Counted from the stretch's first letter, positions 1 through 10,244 are shown. The stretch is 64,000 bases of DNA from an uncultured Tolumonas sp. (GCF_963556105.2 NZ_OY829944.1:1-64000); one strand, 5' to 3'. The notes: generated from the letters alone by a model not told the origin. Numbers and translations are program-made.

Positions 1-327
1 GACATTTTGCAATAAATAAGAAACCCCGATGGCTGTAATCAGCGTTGCTACCCTTGTTGCGCCCCGCAACGGTTTGTAGGCGATCTTCTCGATGACCACC
101 CCTAAAATGGCACAAAAAATCATTGAAATCAGAATGGCTGGGAAAAGGCCAAGGCCAACGTTTTGGATCAAAGCATATCCAAGGTACGCGCCCACCATAT
201 AAATGTCCCCGTGGGCAAAGTTAATCAATTTGATGACGCCGTATACCATTGTGTACCCTAGCGCAATCAAGGCGTAGATACTTCCCAACGATATACCATT
301 TATCAGCTGTTGAACTAAATTTTCCAT
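1..327 (-). CDS. livH: Branched-chain amino-acid ABC transporter permease, LivH-type (C-terminus outside window)
   Basis: The first 109 codons are open to the window edge. The protein starts MENLVQQLINGISLGSIYAL and contains GYTMVYGVIKLINFAHGD, the conserved N-terminal signature of LivH-type inner-membrane permeases, with several hydrophobic stretches. A purine-rich Shine-Dalgarno (AGAGG on the minus strand) precedes the ATG at 327. The family forms the membrane channel for leucine/isoleucine/valine or related solutes together with LivM and LivF/G. The substrate-binding protein lies just upstream at 552. Base composition is lower in GC than the rest of the window, and the segment appears foreign to it (see the junction at ~1290). 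Confidence 0.88.
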   Translation of the reverse strand, partial: MENLVQQLINGISLGSIYALIALGYTMVYGVIKLINFAHGDIYMVGAYLGYALIQNVGLGLFPAILISMIFCAILGVVIEKIAYKPLRGATRVATLITAIGVSYLLQNV

Positions 328-446
328 TTTACACCTCTCTTTTCTTCTGCTGCACAGAAATCTTTCTTTCATTATACTGTATTGTTCGGATTTAGTTTAC
401 TATTATTCACGCACGATGAGGGATTAACTTTTGATGAGATAGAACA

Positions 447-481
447 TAAAGAAAGGTGCTAAGCAAATTCTGCCAGCACCT
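447..481 (-). terminator. Hairpin with T-rich tail between the binding-protein gene and livH
   Basis: On the minus strand AGGTGCT (481-475) pairs with AGCACCT (460-454), with a 14-nt loop, followed by TTTCTTT. It sits after the binding-protein stop at 552 and before livH at 327. It could terminate most transcripts and so give excess binding protein over permease, as is common in ABC operons. Confidence 0.5.
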
Positions 482-551
482 CATTGTGTTACTTTAGAAT
501 CAAACGGTCTATTCAGGTTTCAATGCCGCAATGTTGTGCGCCAAGCTATTT

Positions 552-1290
552 TTATTTAGCTGGTTCCACAACAGAGTTGCCGACTTCTACACCATCTTGT
601 AATTCAATAACGAAAGCCGATTTGATAGGGTTGTGGTTCTCGTCAAATGAGAATGTACCCGTTACGCCTTCGAAATCTTCAGTTGCCGCTAAAGCATCTG
701 TGATTGCTTGAGGATCTGTGCTGTCAGCAGTCGTGATTGCGTCGAATACTAATTGCGCAGCATCGTAAGCCAAAGCTGCGAATGAGTCTGCAGGTTTGCC
801 GTACTCTGCTTCAAAAGCAGCCAAGAATTCTTGTACTTTAGGGTCTTCACTGTTCGGAGTGAAGTGGCTAGCGTAGAATACATTGTCAACGTTGTCGGCA
901 CCTGCCAATTCAACCAATGTTGAGTTAGCGAAGCCATCCGGTCCAAGGATCGGTTGCATGATTCCCATTTCGCGGGCTTGCTTGATGATCAGTCCGCCTT
1001 CTTCATAGTATCCAGGCAAGAAGATGACATCATAATCCATTTGTGCAATGTTCGTCAGGATTGCTTTGAAGTCGGTATCGCCGGCAGTGAAGTTTTCTTC
1101 CGCAACGATTTCTCCTTCAAATGTTTCTTTGAATGCATCCGACAAGCCGATTGCATAGTCAGTGGAGTTATCCACTAAGATGACAGCTTTGGTAGCTTGC
1201 AGATCTGTTTGAGCGAATTCAGCCAAGGCTTTACCTTGGAAAGAATCTTGGAAACATACGCGGAATACGTATTCCAACACGGAATCGCCA
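552..1290 (-). CDS. Branched-chain amino-acid ABC transporter substrate-binding protein, N-terminus lost at a junction
   Basis: About 245 codons from the junction near 1290 to the stop at 552 encode the C-terminal two thirds of a LivJ-type periplasmic/lipoprotein binding protein. Typical segments are YVFRVCFQDSFQGKALAEFA, DYDVIFLPGYYEEGG, the YDA motif in AALAYDAAQLVFDA, and the terminal GVTGTFSFDENHNPIK. These are known features of the type I periplasmic-binding fold. Upstream of GDSVLEY the frame enters unrelated sequence (the antisense of cobB), so the signal peptide and first ~120-150 residues are missing. No start for the intact gene is visible. The downstream partner is livH at 327. The style is Firmicutes-like (inference). 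Confidence 0.85.
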
Positions 1291-1294
1291 TACC
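1286..1294. other. Chimeric junction between foreign segment and main chromosome
   Basis: On the minus strand the CobB frame reads normally to LLLVV and then changes to [10 protein letters not shown], with no family resemblance. From the other side the binding-protein frame reads sensibly from GDSVLEY onwards. Both homologies break within about 10 bases of 1290. A perfect 14-bp palindrome, GGAATACGTATTCC, lies at 1262-1275, next to the break. Composition also changes here. Confidence 0.8.
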
Positions 1295-1644
1295 ACCAGC
1301 AGCAGGGGAATATTAAACAAGCGCGCAATATCGGCGGAACTGGTGTGACCGTCATACAGGCCCATCACCCCTTCAATCAGGATCAGATCGGCGTCTTGTG
1401 CCGCTTCGGCCAGACGACGACGGCAATTCGCCTCGCCCATCATCCACAAATCGAGCTGATGCACCGGTGCGCCAGAGGCTTGCTCCAACAGCATAGGGTC
1501 GAGAAAATCCGGCCCAGTCTTGAATACCCGCACCCTTTTGCCCTGTTGTGTCCAGTAACGCGCTAGTGCGGCGGTGACCGTGGTTTTACCACTGTGGCTG
1601 GATGGCGCACTGATGAGCAGTGCCGGGCAAGTTCTAGTTTGCAT
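1290..1644 (-). CDS. cobB: Cobyrinate a,c-diamide synthase (CobB/CbiA), N-terminal fragment only
   Basis: The ATG at 1644 overlaps the end of cobQ (stop at 1634-1636), which supports this start and translational coupling. About 118 codons remain before the junction. The N-terminal P-loop ([12 protein letters not shown], residues ~8-19) and the later [10 protein letters not shown] motif identify the amidotransferase ligase family that amidates cobyrinate carboxylates in cobalamin synthesis, using ATP and glutamine. The glutaminase half is absent because the sequence switches to foreign DNA at ~1290. The truncation is probably not biological. Confidence 0.85.
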
Positions 1645-3124
1645 GTTGTTGTTCCCACGAAGCCAGAAGGGCAAAGAGTTGTTCCATATTCAGATGCTCA
1701 GCCAGACAATCCGCCAGCCGGTCGATGCCATGCTCACGCAGTTGCTGCATATCCGGTGCACTATCGGTCTGTAGCCCCGCCCAGCGCAGCAGCGCATTAC
1801 AGGCGGCAGCTTCATCAAACAAACCGTGCAGATAAGTGCCGAAAATCAGCCCATCATCAGAGCACAAACCATCGGTAATCACCGCGTCGTCACAATGTAA
1901 CCTCATCGGCTGCGACGCATCGGCTGGCGTTTCTGTCACACCAGCATGAATTTCATACCCGCTCACAAGCACTGTTTCATCAGTCAGCTTCAAGGTACCA
2001 GTCACCCGACGCAACTGCTTTTCCACCGCCAGCGTGGTGCTGATCGGTAATAGACCTAAACCGGCGAGACTGCCCGCTGCACCTTCCAACCCGAGTGGAT
2101 CGTGCAGCATCTCACCGAGCATCTGATAACCGCCGCAGATGCCGATCAGCTTGCCGCCGAAGCGTAGGTGACGGTTAATGGCGCTATCCCAGCCCTGCTC
2201 GCGCAAAAAACGCAGATCGCCCTGCACCGATTTTGAGCCGGGTAAAATAATCAGATCAGCCGCAGGCAGTGGCTGATTGGGTGGCACCATGATCAGATCG
2301 ACATCGGGGTGCAGTCGCAGCACATCAAAGTCGGTGTGATTACTGATGCGAGGGAAACAGGGTACCACGATACGAAATTTACCACGATCGCTTTGCTGCA
2401 CTGCAATCGCGTCCTCCTGTTCCAGATACAGGCCATGCAGATAAGGCAGCACACCCAATACCGGCTTGCCGGTAGTCTGCTCCAGCCAGTCGAGACCGCC
2501 TTGCAGCAAGGCAATATCACCACGAAAGCGGTTGATAACAAAGCCGATGACGCGATTTTGTTCGCTCTCAGAGAGCAGCGCCAGCGTACCATACAGATGC
2601 GCAAACACGCCGCCCTTGTCGATATCGGCAATAATGATGACCGGACAATCGGCCTCTTCGGCAAAGCCCATATTGGCGATATCACGATCGCGCAGATTAA
2701 TTTCCGCCGGGCTGCCCGCCCCTTCGATGATCACCGCCTGATAATGGGCTTGCAGATGATGGAACGAGTGCATCACCGCCCCCATCACCTTCGGTTTGTA
2801 TTCGTGATAGGCGCAGGCATCCATGTCCGCCAGCGCTTTGCCGTGCACGATCACCTGTGCACCGATATCGGTATTGGGTTTCAACAGCACCGGGTTCATG
2901 TGTACGGTCGGTTCAATGCCACAAGCCTGCGCCTGTACCGCCTGCGCGCGGCCAATTTCACCACAATCAGCCGTGACGGCACTGTTGAGCGCCATATTCT
3001 GTGATTTAAACGGCGCGACCGACCAGCCTTGTCGTTTCAATAAACGACACAAACCGGCGACCAGCGTGCTTTTACCCGCATCGGAGGTCGTGCCCTGCAC
3101 CATGAGAGAAAATTGGCTTAACAC
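1634..3124 (-). CDS. cobQ: Cobyric acid synthase (adenosylcobyrate synthase)
   Basis: A 496-residue protein, the usual CobQ/CbiP length. It amidates four peripheral carboxylates of adenosylcobyrinate diamide. The N-terminal dethiobiotin-synthetase-like domain carries [13 protein letters not shown] (P-loop, residues 8-20) and [10 protein letters not shown]; the C-terminal class I glutaminase has the nucleophile in [12 protein letters not shown] and the His in TYLHGLFD. The chosen start is GTG at 3124, six bases after a GAAGAG ribosome site and 3 nt after the xerC stop; the ATG at 3103 would clip the first strand before the P-loop. It lies between xerC and cobB in one leftward transcription unit. 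Confidence 0.95.
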   Translation of the reverse strand: MLSQFSLMVQGTTSDAGKSTLVAGLCRLLKRQGWSVAPFKSQNMALNSAVTADCGEIGRAQAVQAQACGIEPTVHMNPVLLKPNTDIGAQVIVHGKALADMDACAYHEYKPKVMGAVMHSFHHLQAHYQAVIIEGAGSPAEINLRDRDIANMGFAEEADCPVIIIADIDKGGVFAHLYGTLALLSESEQNRVIGFVINRFRGDIALLQGGLDWLEQTTGKPVLGVLPYLHGLYLEQEDAIAVQQSDRGKFRIVVPCFPRISNHTDFDVLRLHPDVDLIMVPPNQPLPAADLIILPGSKSVQGDLRFLREQGWDSAINRHLRFGGKLIGICGGYQMLGEMLHDPLGLEGAAGSLAGLGLLPISTTLAVEKQLRRVTGTLKLTDETVLVSGYEIHAGVTETPADASQPMRLHCDDAVITDGLCSDDGLIFGTYLHGLFDEAAACNALLRWAGLQTDSAPDMQQLREHGIDRLADCLAEHLNMEQLFALLASWEQQHAN

Positions 3125-3127
3125 GAA

Positions 3128-4057
3128 CTACTCTTCCTCTTCCGGCTTGAGTTTTTTGCGTTTGGAACGCGGATGTGCCTGGTCATAGACCGCGGCTAAA
3201 TGTTGGAAATCAAGGTGGGTATACACTTGTGTGGTCGCCAGATTGGCATGGCCTAATAGCTCTTGCACTGCGCGCAAATCGCCGGAGGATTCCAGCATGT
3301 GGGTGGCAAAACTGTGGCGTAATTTATGCGGATGCACGTGACTATTGAGGGTCTGTTTTTGCCCCCACTGTTCAAGACGGATCTCGACCATGCGCGCGGT
3401 AATACGACGCTTACGGCTGCTGAGAAACAACGCCTGCTCACCCTCGACCGTAAAGGCGGGGCGGATATGCAGCCATTTTTCCAGCCATTCCAGCGCCAAG
3501 CGGCCAATCGGCAACACACGCTCTTTATTTCCCTTCCCGATCACCCGAACTTGTCGCGAGTCGAGTTGGATATCCTGCAGATCGAGACCAACTAATTCCG
3601 ACAGACGCATGCCACAGGTGTAAAACAGCTCCATGATCGCCCGATCACGTATTGCCAGCGGATCTTGCTCATCGGTGATATTGAGCAGTTGATGCATCTG
3701 GTCAACATCGAGATTTTTTGGCAACGGACGGCCGAGTTTCGGTAGTGCAATGCCGCGCGCAGGATTCGCCGCCAGCATGCCACGGATCACCAGCCAGTCG
3801 GCGAAACTGCGCAGCGCCGACATTTTGGTGCTGATGGTGCGTGGCGAGGTCTCTTTGTGTTTGCGCAGCGTGTGCGCCCATTGCCGCACCAGCGAATTAT
3901 TCAGCTCACTCCAGTCACGGACCTGCTTTTCCTGCAGCCATTCCATCATGGCCTGCAAATGCCGCTGATAATTACTGAGGGTATGCGCGCTGAGCTGACG
4001 CTCAACGCGCAGGTATTCCAGATAAGTGTGTACGACCGCCGCGAGGGGTTCACTCAC
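3128..4057 (-). CDS. xerC: Site-specific tyrosine recombinase XerC
   Basis: XerC acts with XerD at dif to resolve chromosome dimers. The N-terminal SAM-like core-binding domain covers roughly residues 5-95, followed by the catalytic domain with the Arg in CGMRLSEL, the Lys in GKGNKERVLPI, HPHKLRHSFATHMLE (HxxR), and the nucleophile Tyr in ATTQVYTHLD. I chose the GTG at 4057 because it overlaps the stop of the DUF484 gene (GTGAGTGA), giving 309 residues, close to the family's ~300. The order dapF - DUF484 - xerC is conserved in enterics; the phosphatase gene yigB that often follows there is replaced here by cobQ. Confidence 0.95.
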   Translation of the reverse strand: MSEPLAAVVHTYLEYLRVERQLSAHTLSNYQRHLQAMMEWLQEKQVRDWSELNNSLVRQWAHTLRKHKETSPRTISTKMSALRSFADWLVIRGMLAANPARGIALPKLGRPLPKNLDVDQMHQLLNITDEQDPLAIRDRAIMELFYTCGMRLSELVGLDLQDIQLDSRQVRVIGKGNKERVLPIGRLALEWLEKWLHIRPAFTVEGEQALFLSSRKRRITARMVEIRLEQWGQKQTLNSHVHPHKLRHSFATHMLESSGDLRAVQELLGHANLATTQVYTHLDFQHLAAVYDQAHPRSKRKKLKPEEEE

Positions 4058-4748
4058 AAGAGCGCGCCAAAGTCGGTAATAACAGGGTGACAAAACGGCC
4101 TAACTGCTCCAGCAGCAAGCTGTCCATGCCCGGTTGATAATGTTGCGGGTTGGCATGACCAAAGGCCAGAAAACCCCATTCACCGTATTCACCCAGCCGT
4201 AACAACGCCATGGAATGCACCAGTGAACCTTGCCCGAAAATCAGCTCACGGTCACAATCGTTCACACGGCCAAAATAGACCAGCTGATCGGCCATCGGAT
4301 ACAGACATAAGCGTTGGAATAACGGATATTCCATCTCATACGGTTTATCAAAGCGTTTGGCTTTCACCCGCGCCTGATTGACCCACAAGGCGCAAGCCGG
4401 AATACGCAACCGTTCACGAAAGGTGCTGTGCAGACACTTCCACAATTGCCGCAATGAGGTGCAGGCAAATAACGCCGGATAAATATCGGTATAGACACGG
4501 AAAATGAACTCGTTACGGCTGGCATTGCTCAGCAGTTCCTGACGTTCCTGTTCCAATTGTTGCAAGCGTTCACGTTGCCGTTCCAGTTTTAAATCAAACA
4601 GCGACACCGCGCCGCGTTGTTCATGGGGCACCGTCAACTCTTCCAGCAGCGCTTTATGGCGTAGGAAAAAATCCGGATGCTGCTTGAGGAAATCGACGAC
4701 CTGATTTTCCTGCAGCATCGCCTCCAGTGCGCCCATGTCGATACTCAT
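4050..4748 (-). CDS. DUF484 family protein (YigA-like)
   Basis: A 232-residue protein with an N-terminal helix-rich region ([20 protein letters not shown], a hallmark of DUF484), a coiled-coil stretch rich in Gln, Glu and Arg (residues ~50-75), and a C-terminal GAF-like half. The function is unknown. Its ATG at 4748 overlaps the dapF stop by four bases (ATGA), and its own stop overlaps the xerC start, so the three genes are translationally coupled. This conserved position next to xerC and dapF is the main evidence for identity. Confidence 0.85.
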   Translation of the reverse strand: MSIDMGALEAMLQENQVVDFLKQHPDFFLRHKALLEELTVPHEQRGAVSLFDLKLERQRERLQQLEQERQELLSNASRNEFIFRVYTDIYPALFACTSLRQLWKCLHSTFRERLRIPACALWVNQARVKAKRFDKPYEMEYPLFQRLCLYPMADQLVYFGRVNDCDRELIFGQGSLVHSMALLRLGEYGEWGFLAFGHANPQHYQPGMDSLLLEQLGRFVTLLLPTLARSCE

Positions 4749-5575
4749 AACTCGATTTGTCCGTCAAACACATGCTCAGCCGGGCCGGTCATATACACCG
4801 GCGTGCCGGGGCCATTCCAGGAAATACTCAGCGAACCGCCGGGCAAATTCACTTTGACCCGCCCTTTGAGTTTTTCCTGCTGAATACCCACCACCACCGC
4901 AGCACAAGCACCCGTGCCACAGGCCAACGTTTCACCCGCACCACGCTCATACACGCGCAGGTTAATTTCATTGGCTGAAACCACTTCCATAAAACCGACA
5001 TTAACGCGTTCTGGGAAGCGGTCAAACGATTCGAGTTTTGGCCCCAGCGTTTCCACCGGTGCGGTTTTCACGCTCGGCACTTCCAGCACACAGTGCGGGT
5101 TACCCATCGACACCGCACCACACATCACGGTTTGTTCCGCTACGCGCAGCAAATAGAGTTTTTCGGCTTTTAGTGCCCGGAATGGGATCTTCGATGGTTC
5201 GAATTCCGGCACACCCATGTTGACCGTAACCTGATCGTTGTCTTCCAGCTGCAACACGATGCGACCACTGACGGTGCTAACCGCAATACGATCTTTATTG
5301 GTTAAGCCCTTTAGTCGCACAAAACGCGCAAAACAGCGCGCGCCGTTGCCACACTGCTGCACTTCCGAACCATCGGCATTAAAAATACGATAGTGGAAGT
5401 CGAGATCAGGATCATACGGCGGTTCGACCAGCAACAACTGGTCAAAACCGATACCAAAATGACGATCACCGAGGCGTTTCAGCGTTTCCGCATTAAAAAA
5501 TACCTTCTGCGTTACGCCATCCACTACCACGAAGTCATTTCCCAGACCGTGCATTTTGGAAAACTGGATCAACAT
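4745..5575 (-). CDS. dapF: Diaminopimelate epimerase
   Basis: 276 residues, standard length. It converts LL- to meso-diaminopimelate, the precursor of lysine and of peptidoglycan cross-links, by a two-base cysteine mechanism. The two catalytic Cys are in [10 protein letters not shown] (about residue 75) and [11 protein letters not shown] (about residue 220). The N-terminus [20 protein letters not shown] is typical. It follows lysA by 15 bp in the same direction, so two consecutive steps of the lysine branch are co-transcribed. Confidence 0.97.
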   Translation of the reverse strand: MLIQFSKMHGLGNDFVVVDGVTQKVFFNAETLKRLGDRHFGIGFDQLLLVEPPYDPDLDFHYRIFNADGSEVQQCGNGARCFARFVRLKGLTNKDRIAVSTVSGRIVLQLEDNDQVTVNMGVPEFEPSKIPFRALKAEKLYLLRVAEQTVMCGAVSMGNPHCVLEVPSVKTAPVETLGPKLESFDRFPERVNVGFMEVVSANEINLRVYERGAGETLACGTGACAAVVVGIQQEKLKGRVKVNLPGGSLSISWNGPGTPVYMTGPAEHVFDGQIEL

Positions 5576-5590
5576 GCAGCCAAGCTCCTG

Positions 5591-6841
5591 TTACGGCAAC
5601 AGATGTTCAAATTGCCACAGCGATGCCAGCGGTTCACGCTCACGCACCAAATGTGGCTGCTCACCGTCCACCAGCACTTCAGCAGCACGGGAACGGGCGT
5701 TGTAGTTAGAGGCCATCGAGAAACCATACGCGCCAGCAGAGCGAACGACCAGATAATCACCCGGTGCAATGGCTAATTCCCGATCTTTACCCAGGAAATC
5801 GCCGGTTTCGCAGACAGGGCCCACCACATCATAGCGTTGCGCAGTACGAGGCAGTGCACGATTAACCGGCACAATGTTCATCCAGGCGCTGTACAGCGAT
5901 GGGCGGATCAGGTCATTCATCGCCGCATCAACTATGGCAAAATGACGATCTTCACCGGCTTTCAGATATTCGACTTTGGTCGCCAGAATGCCGGCATTGG
6001 CCATGATGGCGCGGCCCGGTTCAAACATCAGGGTCAGGTTGCGATCTTGCAGTTTCTGTTTCAGTGCGCTGGCATATTCGCTTGGGTGCGGAGGCGTTTC
6101 ATCGTTGTAGTTCACGCCCAGACCACCACCCACATCCAGATGCTGGATCTTAATACCGGCCGCCGCCAGCTCATCGATCAGCGCCAGCAACTTGTCTGCC
6201 GCTTCAAGGAACGGCGCGATTTCAGTCAGCTGCGAGCCGATATGGCAATCAACGCCATGAATGGCTAAGTTTGGCAGGCTGGCTGCGTATTTATACACTT
6301 CCGGTGCGCGTTCAATCGGAATACCGAATTTATTCTGTTTCAGACCGGTCGAGATATACGGATGCGTACCGGCATCGATATCCGGGTTAATACGGATCGA
6401 AATACGCGCTACTTTACCCATGCCGCCAGCGACCTGATTCAGGCGCTCCAGCTCCGGCTCTGATTCCACGTTGAAACAGAGAATGTCTTGTTCCAGCGCA
6501 TAACGCATCTCGGCTTCGGTTTTACCGACACCCGAGAACACCACTTTTTTCGCATCACCACCGGCGGCGATCACACGCGCCAGTTCCCCACCAGAAACGA
6601 TGTCAAAGCCAGAGCCCAGACGCGCCAGCAGATTCAAAATCGCGAGGTTGCCATTGGCCTTGACCGCATAACAGATCAGATGCGGCACATCGCCAGCAGC
6701 GGCATCAAACGCCTTCCAGTGACGTTCAATGGTGGCACGGGAGTAGATATATAAAGGGGTGCCGTGTTGGGCAACTAACTCGCTGACAGCACATTGTTCA
6801 GCCAGCAGTTCGCCGTCTTCGCGATAATTGAAATAATCCAT
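5591..6841 (-). CDS. lysA: Diaminopimelate decarboxylase
   Basis: 416 residues. A PLP-dependent fold-III decarboxylase that turns meso-DAP into L-lysine. The PLP lysine is in LICYAVKANGNLAIL (residues ~54-68); other motifs are HIGSQL, the glycine-rich phosphate site HLDVGGGLGVNY, FEPGRAI, and the substrate-binding CETGDFLGKDR near the C-terminus. An AAGGAAA ribosome site lies upstream of the ATG at 6841. It lies between lptM and dapF in a conserved leftward order. Confidence 0.97.
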   Translation of the reverse strand: MDYFNYREDGELLAEQCAVSELVAQHGTPLYIYSRATIERHWKAFDAAAGDVPHLICYAVKANGNLAILNLLARLGSGFDIVSGGELARVIAAGGDAKKVVFSGVGKTEAEMRYALEQDILCFNVESEPELERLNQVAGGMGKVARISIRINPDIDAGTHPYISTGLKQNKFGIPIERAPEVYKYAASLPNLAIHGVDCHIGSQLTEIAPFLEAADKLLALIDELAAAGIKIQHLDVGGGLGVNYNDETPPHPSEYASALKQKLQDRNLTLMFEPGRAIMANAGILATKVEYLKAGEDRHFAIVDAAMNDLIRPSLYSAWMNIVPVNRALPRTAQRYDVVGPVCETGDFLGKDRELAIAPGDYLVVRSAGAYGFSMASNYNARSRAAEVLVDGEQPHLVREREPLASLWQFEHLLP

Positions 6842-6856
6842 GGCGCCATCGTTTCC

Positions 6857-7018
6857 TTATGATTGGGTCTGGTGGTTGTCGTTCTGATTTTGCGGCTGGG
6901 CAGTCTGCTGTTGCGCCGGTTTTTGCTGTGGCATGTATAACGGCCCTTTCAAGCCGCAACCACTGAGTAAACCAGCTACTAACAACGCTAAACCCACACT
7001 GTATGTGCGCATTTTCAT
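6857..7018 (-). CDS. lptM: LPS translocon maturation chaperone LptM (YifL-like lipoprotein)
   Basis: A small lipoprotein starting MKMRTYSVGLALLVAGLLSG with the lipobox Leu-Ser-Gly-Cys, directly followed by the family hallmark CGLKGPLYMP; the remaining ~25 residues are a Gln/Pro/Asn-rich tail. I placed the start at 7018 because the 15 codons upstream would precede the signal peptide. LptM is known to help LptD form its native disulfides in the outer-membrane LPS translocon. The position immediately before lysA is the conserved one. Confidence 0.9.
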   Translation of the reverse strand: MKMRTYSVGLALLVAGLLSGCGLKGPLYMPQQKPAQQQTAQPQNQNDNHQTQS

Positions 7019-7048
7019 GATCTTGTGCGATTCGGTAATTTGGCCCAC

Positions 7049-7054
7049 TATAAT
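7049..7054 (+). promoter_or_regulatory. Candidate -10 element for cyaY
   Basis: A perfect TATAAT lies 39 bp before the cyaY ATG in the divergent lptM/cyaY gap. No good -35 is seen at 16-18 bp, so this would be a weak or activator-dependent promoter if real. Confidence 0.35.
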
Positions 7055-7092
7055 CTCACTCATCGCAGTAAATGCAAATAGGACAAGCCGTA

Positions 7093-7407
7093 ATGAAAGA
7101 CAGTGAATTTCACGCGCTGGTAGAAGAGCGCTATCAGGTTATTGAAGAAGCTATGGATAATTGCGATGCCGACATCGATTGTGAACTCAATAGTGGCGTG
7201 GTCACACTGAGCTTTGTCAACGGCAGCAAAATCATCATCAACAAACAAGAACCGCTGCATCAGATCTGGGTCGCCACCCGCGAAAACGGCTATCACTTTG
7301 ACTGGAAAGACGGGCAATGGATCGAGAATCGCGGTGGACGTGAACTGATGGCGCTGCTGAGCGATGCGTGCAGTAAACAATCCGGTGAAACAGTCTCGTT
7401 TGGTTGA
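7093..7407 (+). CDS. cyaY: Iron-sulfur cluster assembly protein CyaY (bacterial frataxin)
   Basis: 104 residues from MKDSEFHALVEERYQ; an upstream in-frame start is not needed for the fold. The acidic first helix (VEERYQVIEEAMDNCDADID) that binds iron is followed by the frataxin sheet with GVVTLSF, GSKIIINKQEPLHQIWVA and GYHFDWKDGQW. Frataxin tunes IscS cysteine desulfurase activity and binds Fe2+. The gene is divergent from lptM and 5 bp from the next gene. Confidence 0.96.
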   Translation: MKDSEFHALVEERYQVIEEAMDNCDADIDCELNSGVVTLSFVNGSKIIINKQEPLHQIWVATRENGYHFDWKDGQWIENRGGRELMALLSDACSKQSGETVSFG

Positions 7408-7412
7408 TCAGC

Positions 7413-7700
7413 ATGAATAAACCAATCATTGATATCTATTACTGCCGCCAGTGTAACTGGATGCTGCGCGCCAGCTGGATGGCCCAAGAGCTGTTGCATA
7501 CCTTTAGCGAAGAACTGGGTAGCGTGAATTTACATCCGGATACCGGCGGTCATTTTGAAATTCTGGTCAATGGCATCACGATTTGGGAGCGAAAAACCGA
7601 CGGTGGATTCCCTGATGTCAAAGCGCTGAAACAGCGGGTACGCGATCAGATCGCCCCGGAGCGCGACCTCGGCCACACCGATCGAAAAGTAGACGAATAA
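7413..7700 (+). CDS. SelT/SelW/SelH (Rdx) family thioredoxin-like protein
   Basis: 95 residues. The N-terminus IDIYYCRQCNWMLRASW carries the CxxC redox motif (Cys11/Cys14) at the place where eukaryotic selenoproteins W/T/H have CxxU; later residues include GGHFEILVNG and the typical IWERKTDGGFPD. This is the short bacterial Rdx family, thought to act in thiol redox; the substrate is unknown. The ATG at 7413 is 5 bp after the cyaY stop, so the genes are probably co-transcribed. Confidence 0.85.
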   Translation: MNKPIIDIYYCRQCNWMLRASWMAQELLHTFSEELGSVNLHPDTGGHFEILVNGITIWERKTDGGFPDVKALKQRVRDQIAPERDLGHTDRKVDE

Positions 7701-7710
7701 ACCAACAAAA

Positions 7711-7739
7711 ACGGCGCCAATCTGGGCGCCGTTTCTTCG
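7711..7739. terminator. Intrinsic terminator between convergent SelT-like gene and cyaA
   Basis: ACGGCGCC (7711-7718) pairs with GGCGCCGT (7724-7731) around a 6-nt loop, followed by TTCTTCGTTTT; upstream A-rich bases would serve as a weaker tail on the minus strand. Confidence 0.8.
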
Positions 7740-7751
7740 TTTTATGTTGTG

Positions 7752-10244
7752 TTAGCCTGACGCTTGCTGCGGCATTTCCCGCATGATCGAGCGATATGGC
7801 ATCACCTGCAGTGTGTCCGCCTCGGCCACCAGCTCATAAAATTGCGGTAAATTGAAATTAATCACCTGTTCGGTGAAATCAAAACGCTGATGCGTCATGG
7901 TGTAATAACGATTGACGTTTTGCACCAGATCTTCTTTGCTGCCGGCGTATTCGTGGTAGATCTCAACCTTGTTATTTTCATCGAGAATATAGACGTTAAA
8001 ACCGTTGTCATTATCCTCAAAGAAATACTGGATCAAACCCTCACTGGCATAGGCATCGACAATCGGCGGCACATGCAGGCCGTTATCCGGTTCGGCGGTC
8101 TGGCGTTCCAGCTTGTTATCCGACACCTGACGATAGAAATCGATCGCACTGCTCAGCTCACGCACGGAAACACCACGGCGCTCGAGGAACAAGGCATACC
8201 GATGTTCACCTACCGACAGCAATTTCACCATACGCTGTTTATCCAGCGCCAGACGCAGAGAAATGCAGGCGTTCACCAATTCGGTAAATTGCTGACGGAT
8301 CTCCTCACGGTAATACTGGCTGTAGCAGAATACATCGATGGCATCCGGTGCTGCGGCATCTTGATGCATCTTGCTTAAAATCGTACTCAGCGCTTCAACC
8401 ACGGCATCGAGGCCATTGAAGTGCAGGGTTCTGACTTCGTTCCACGAATTCCGATATACCAGATCGATCGTGCCCACCAAACATTCTTGTCGCTGGCCAA
8501 AACAGAGCATATCTTCGCCATGTGCCAGCACTGGAGGCATCTCTTCCGGCCAATCCGCAGTTGGATCACGCTCCAGATTGATGAAAATGCCCAGATGCCG
8601 GATCTCGCACGGACGGCTCAGTGCCAGATTCCCCGCTGGTGGTAATTCCACCGGGAACGTATCCGCCAGATCCTGACAGAATTGCTGCAACGAGGCATGG
8701 GTAATATCCGATCCCATCTGGCGCAATTCCACTTCTGTGTCTGCCACCAGCAGACCATTAAAATAGGCCCAGGCCACCAGCTTAGAGAGATAACCGTTGT
8801 ATTCCAGCGGTGCGCGGCCAATGATGTCATACGGGTTCAGCGAGTGTTTATACAGATACCAGCCCTGACGATTCAGATGTCCCGGCGGCACTTGGATCAG
8901 GCTTAAATTCGACTCCCGCAGGTCAGGGGCAATTTTCAGGTTAATACGTTGTACTTTGCCCGGCAGTGCTTCAAACGCGGTGTAGAGTTTGCGTGACAGA
9001 ATACCGATGTCTTCCGGGTTAATGGATTCACTGATGTTGTTGCGCCGCGCAAACTGGATCAGCTTGCTGTAGCTTTGCATCAGTGCGCTTAACAGCTCTT
9101 CGTAAGCAACTTTAACCTGTTCAACTTTCCACTGCGCGTGGCTGTCGAGTTGTTGCAGAATGCTCTGATTCCAGCCCCACTGCCGCACCAGTTTTACTAA
9201 CAATTCCCGCCGCCAGCGGCCGTGTTGGGGTGGTTCATTGCGACTCAGTGCATCGCAGATCTTCAGATAAAAACAGCGCCGTGCCAGATCGAGCCGTTTG
9301 GTGTCACCCAACTTGGTCAGATAGTCGGTGACCTTATCCAGCATCAGATAATAGGCATCGAGCGATAAACCAAAATCATCATTTTGCTGGAACCAGCGTT
9401 TGGCCTGTACGGCCAATAATTCAGTATGCGGAAACTCGGAAGAATAGGCTTCCATCACCAGAATTTTTAATACTGCTTTGTACGGCGAATCCAGCCCTTT
9501 ATAAAGCAGCCACAACGCAGAGCCGAAATACTCTTCCGCCGGAATATGACTGACACCGCCCAGATCCAGCCAGTCATCTTCGGAAATCATGCCGGTGCTG
9601 AACAACGCCGATGCCAGTGCATCGTATTCATCTTCCCGTTCCGCCGGGATCAGCGGCCATAACAACCGTTTACCCGCCACACGGGTAGCACTGCGGTAAA
9701 ACTCTTCCAGCAACAGCAAATGTTGCGCACTGCCGCAGTTATCCAACCCCACTTGCGCACGATTGCCGACCCGAAATTTATTTTCCGGGATCAGAAAGAA
9801 GTTCATCTCTACGCCGTGCTGTTCCGCCAGACAGGAAATCAGCTGACACTTTTGCTCTAACAGCGCCAGCCGCTCCAGCGATAACTCGGGGTTATGACAA
9901 ACCCAGATATCGAGATCAGAGGTGATGCTTTGACCAATTGATGACGTGCTGCCCATGGTATATACGGCAGACAAACAAGATTCGGTAACTTCAGGCTCGG
10001 TGGTGTGGCCACATTGCGTAAACAGGAATTTGCGTTGCGCCGCGTCGGGCTGAAAATTGGCAATACCATACGGCACCTCACCCGAGATATAACCCGGAAG
10101 GTGTGGATGATGGTAATGCAGCAAAACCGGCAGCATAGAGAGCATGCGCCGGCCAGCTTCGTTCATTGCCTCCAGCGCCCGTTCCATCTTGATTTGATTG
10201 ATGGCGTCCGCGCGGGCAATCAGCAACTCAAACTGTTTAAACAA
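7752..10244 (-). CDS. cyaA: Class I adenylate cyclase
   Basis: 830 residues, like enterobacterial CyaA (~850). It makes cAMP from ATP, the ligand of CRP. The N-terminal catalytic domain has [20 protein letters not shown] (nucleotidyltransferase G-S...D-x-D, metal-binding Asp), and the regulatory C-terminal half carries the phosphotransferase-responsive region. No ATG is available: between the upstream in-frame stop and the conserved region the only plausible start is TTG at 10244, with an AAGG box 8 bases upstream. UUG initiation is also used by E. coli cyaA, where it limits synthesis. It is divergent from hemC. Confidence 0.96.
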   Translation of the reverse strand: MFKQFELLIARADAINQIKMERALEAMNEAGRRMLSMLPVLLHYHHPHLPGYISGEVPYGIANFQPDAAQRKFLFTQCGHTTEPEVTESCLSAVYTMGSTSSIGQSITSDLDIWVCHNPELSLERLALLEQKCQLISCLAEQHGVEMNFFLIPENKFRVGNRAQVGLDNCGSAQHLLLLEEFYRSATRVAGKRLLWPLIPAEREDEYDALASALFSTGMISEDDWLDLGGVSHIPAEEYFGSALWLLYKGLDSPYKAVLKILVMEAYSSEFPHTELLAVQAKRWFQQNDDFGLSLDAYYLMLDKVTDYLTKLGDTKRLDLARRCFYLKICDALSRNEPPQHGRWRRELLVKLVRQWGWNQSILQQLDSHAQWKVEQVKVAYEELLSALMQSYSKLIQFARRNNISESINPEDIGILSRKLYTAFEALPGKVQRINLKIAPDLRESNLSLIQVPPGHLNRQGWYLYKHSLNPYDIIGRAPLEYNGYLSKLVAWAYFNGLLVADTEVELRQMGSDITHASLQQFCQDLADTFPVELPPAGNLALSRPCEIRHLGIFINLERDPTADWPEEMPPVLAHGEDMLCFGQRQECLVGTIDLVYRNSWNEVRTLHFNGLDAVVEALSTILSKMHQDAAAPDAIDVFCYSQYYREEIRQQFTELVNACISLRLALDKQRMVKLLSVGEHRYALFLERRGVSVRELSSAIDFYRQVSDNKLERQTAEPDNGLHVPPIVDAYASEGLIQYFFEDNDNGFNVYILDENNKVEIYHEYAGSKEDLVQNVNRYYTMTHQRFDFTEQVINFNLPQFYELVAEADTLQVMPYRSIMREMPQQASG

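Noticed and set aside
552..1355. A 267-residue open frame running from cobB antisense into the binding protein
   Set aside because: The first ~20 residues are the antisense of cobB; the frame is an accident of the junction and not a real fusion protein.
2309..3004. 231-residue plus-strand open frame
   Set aside because: Antisense shadow of cobQ.
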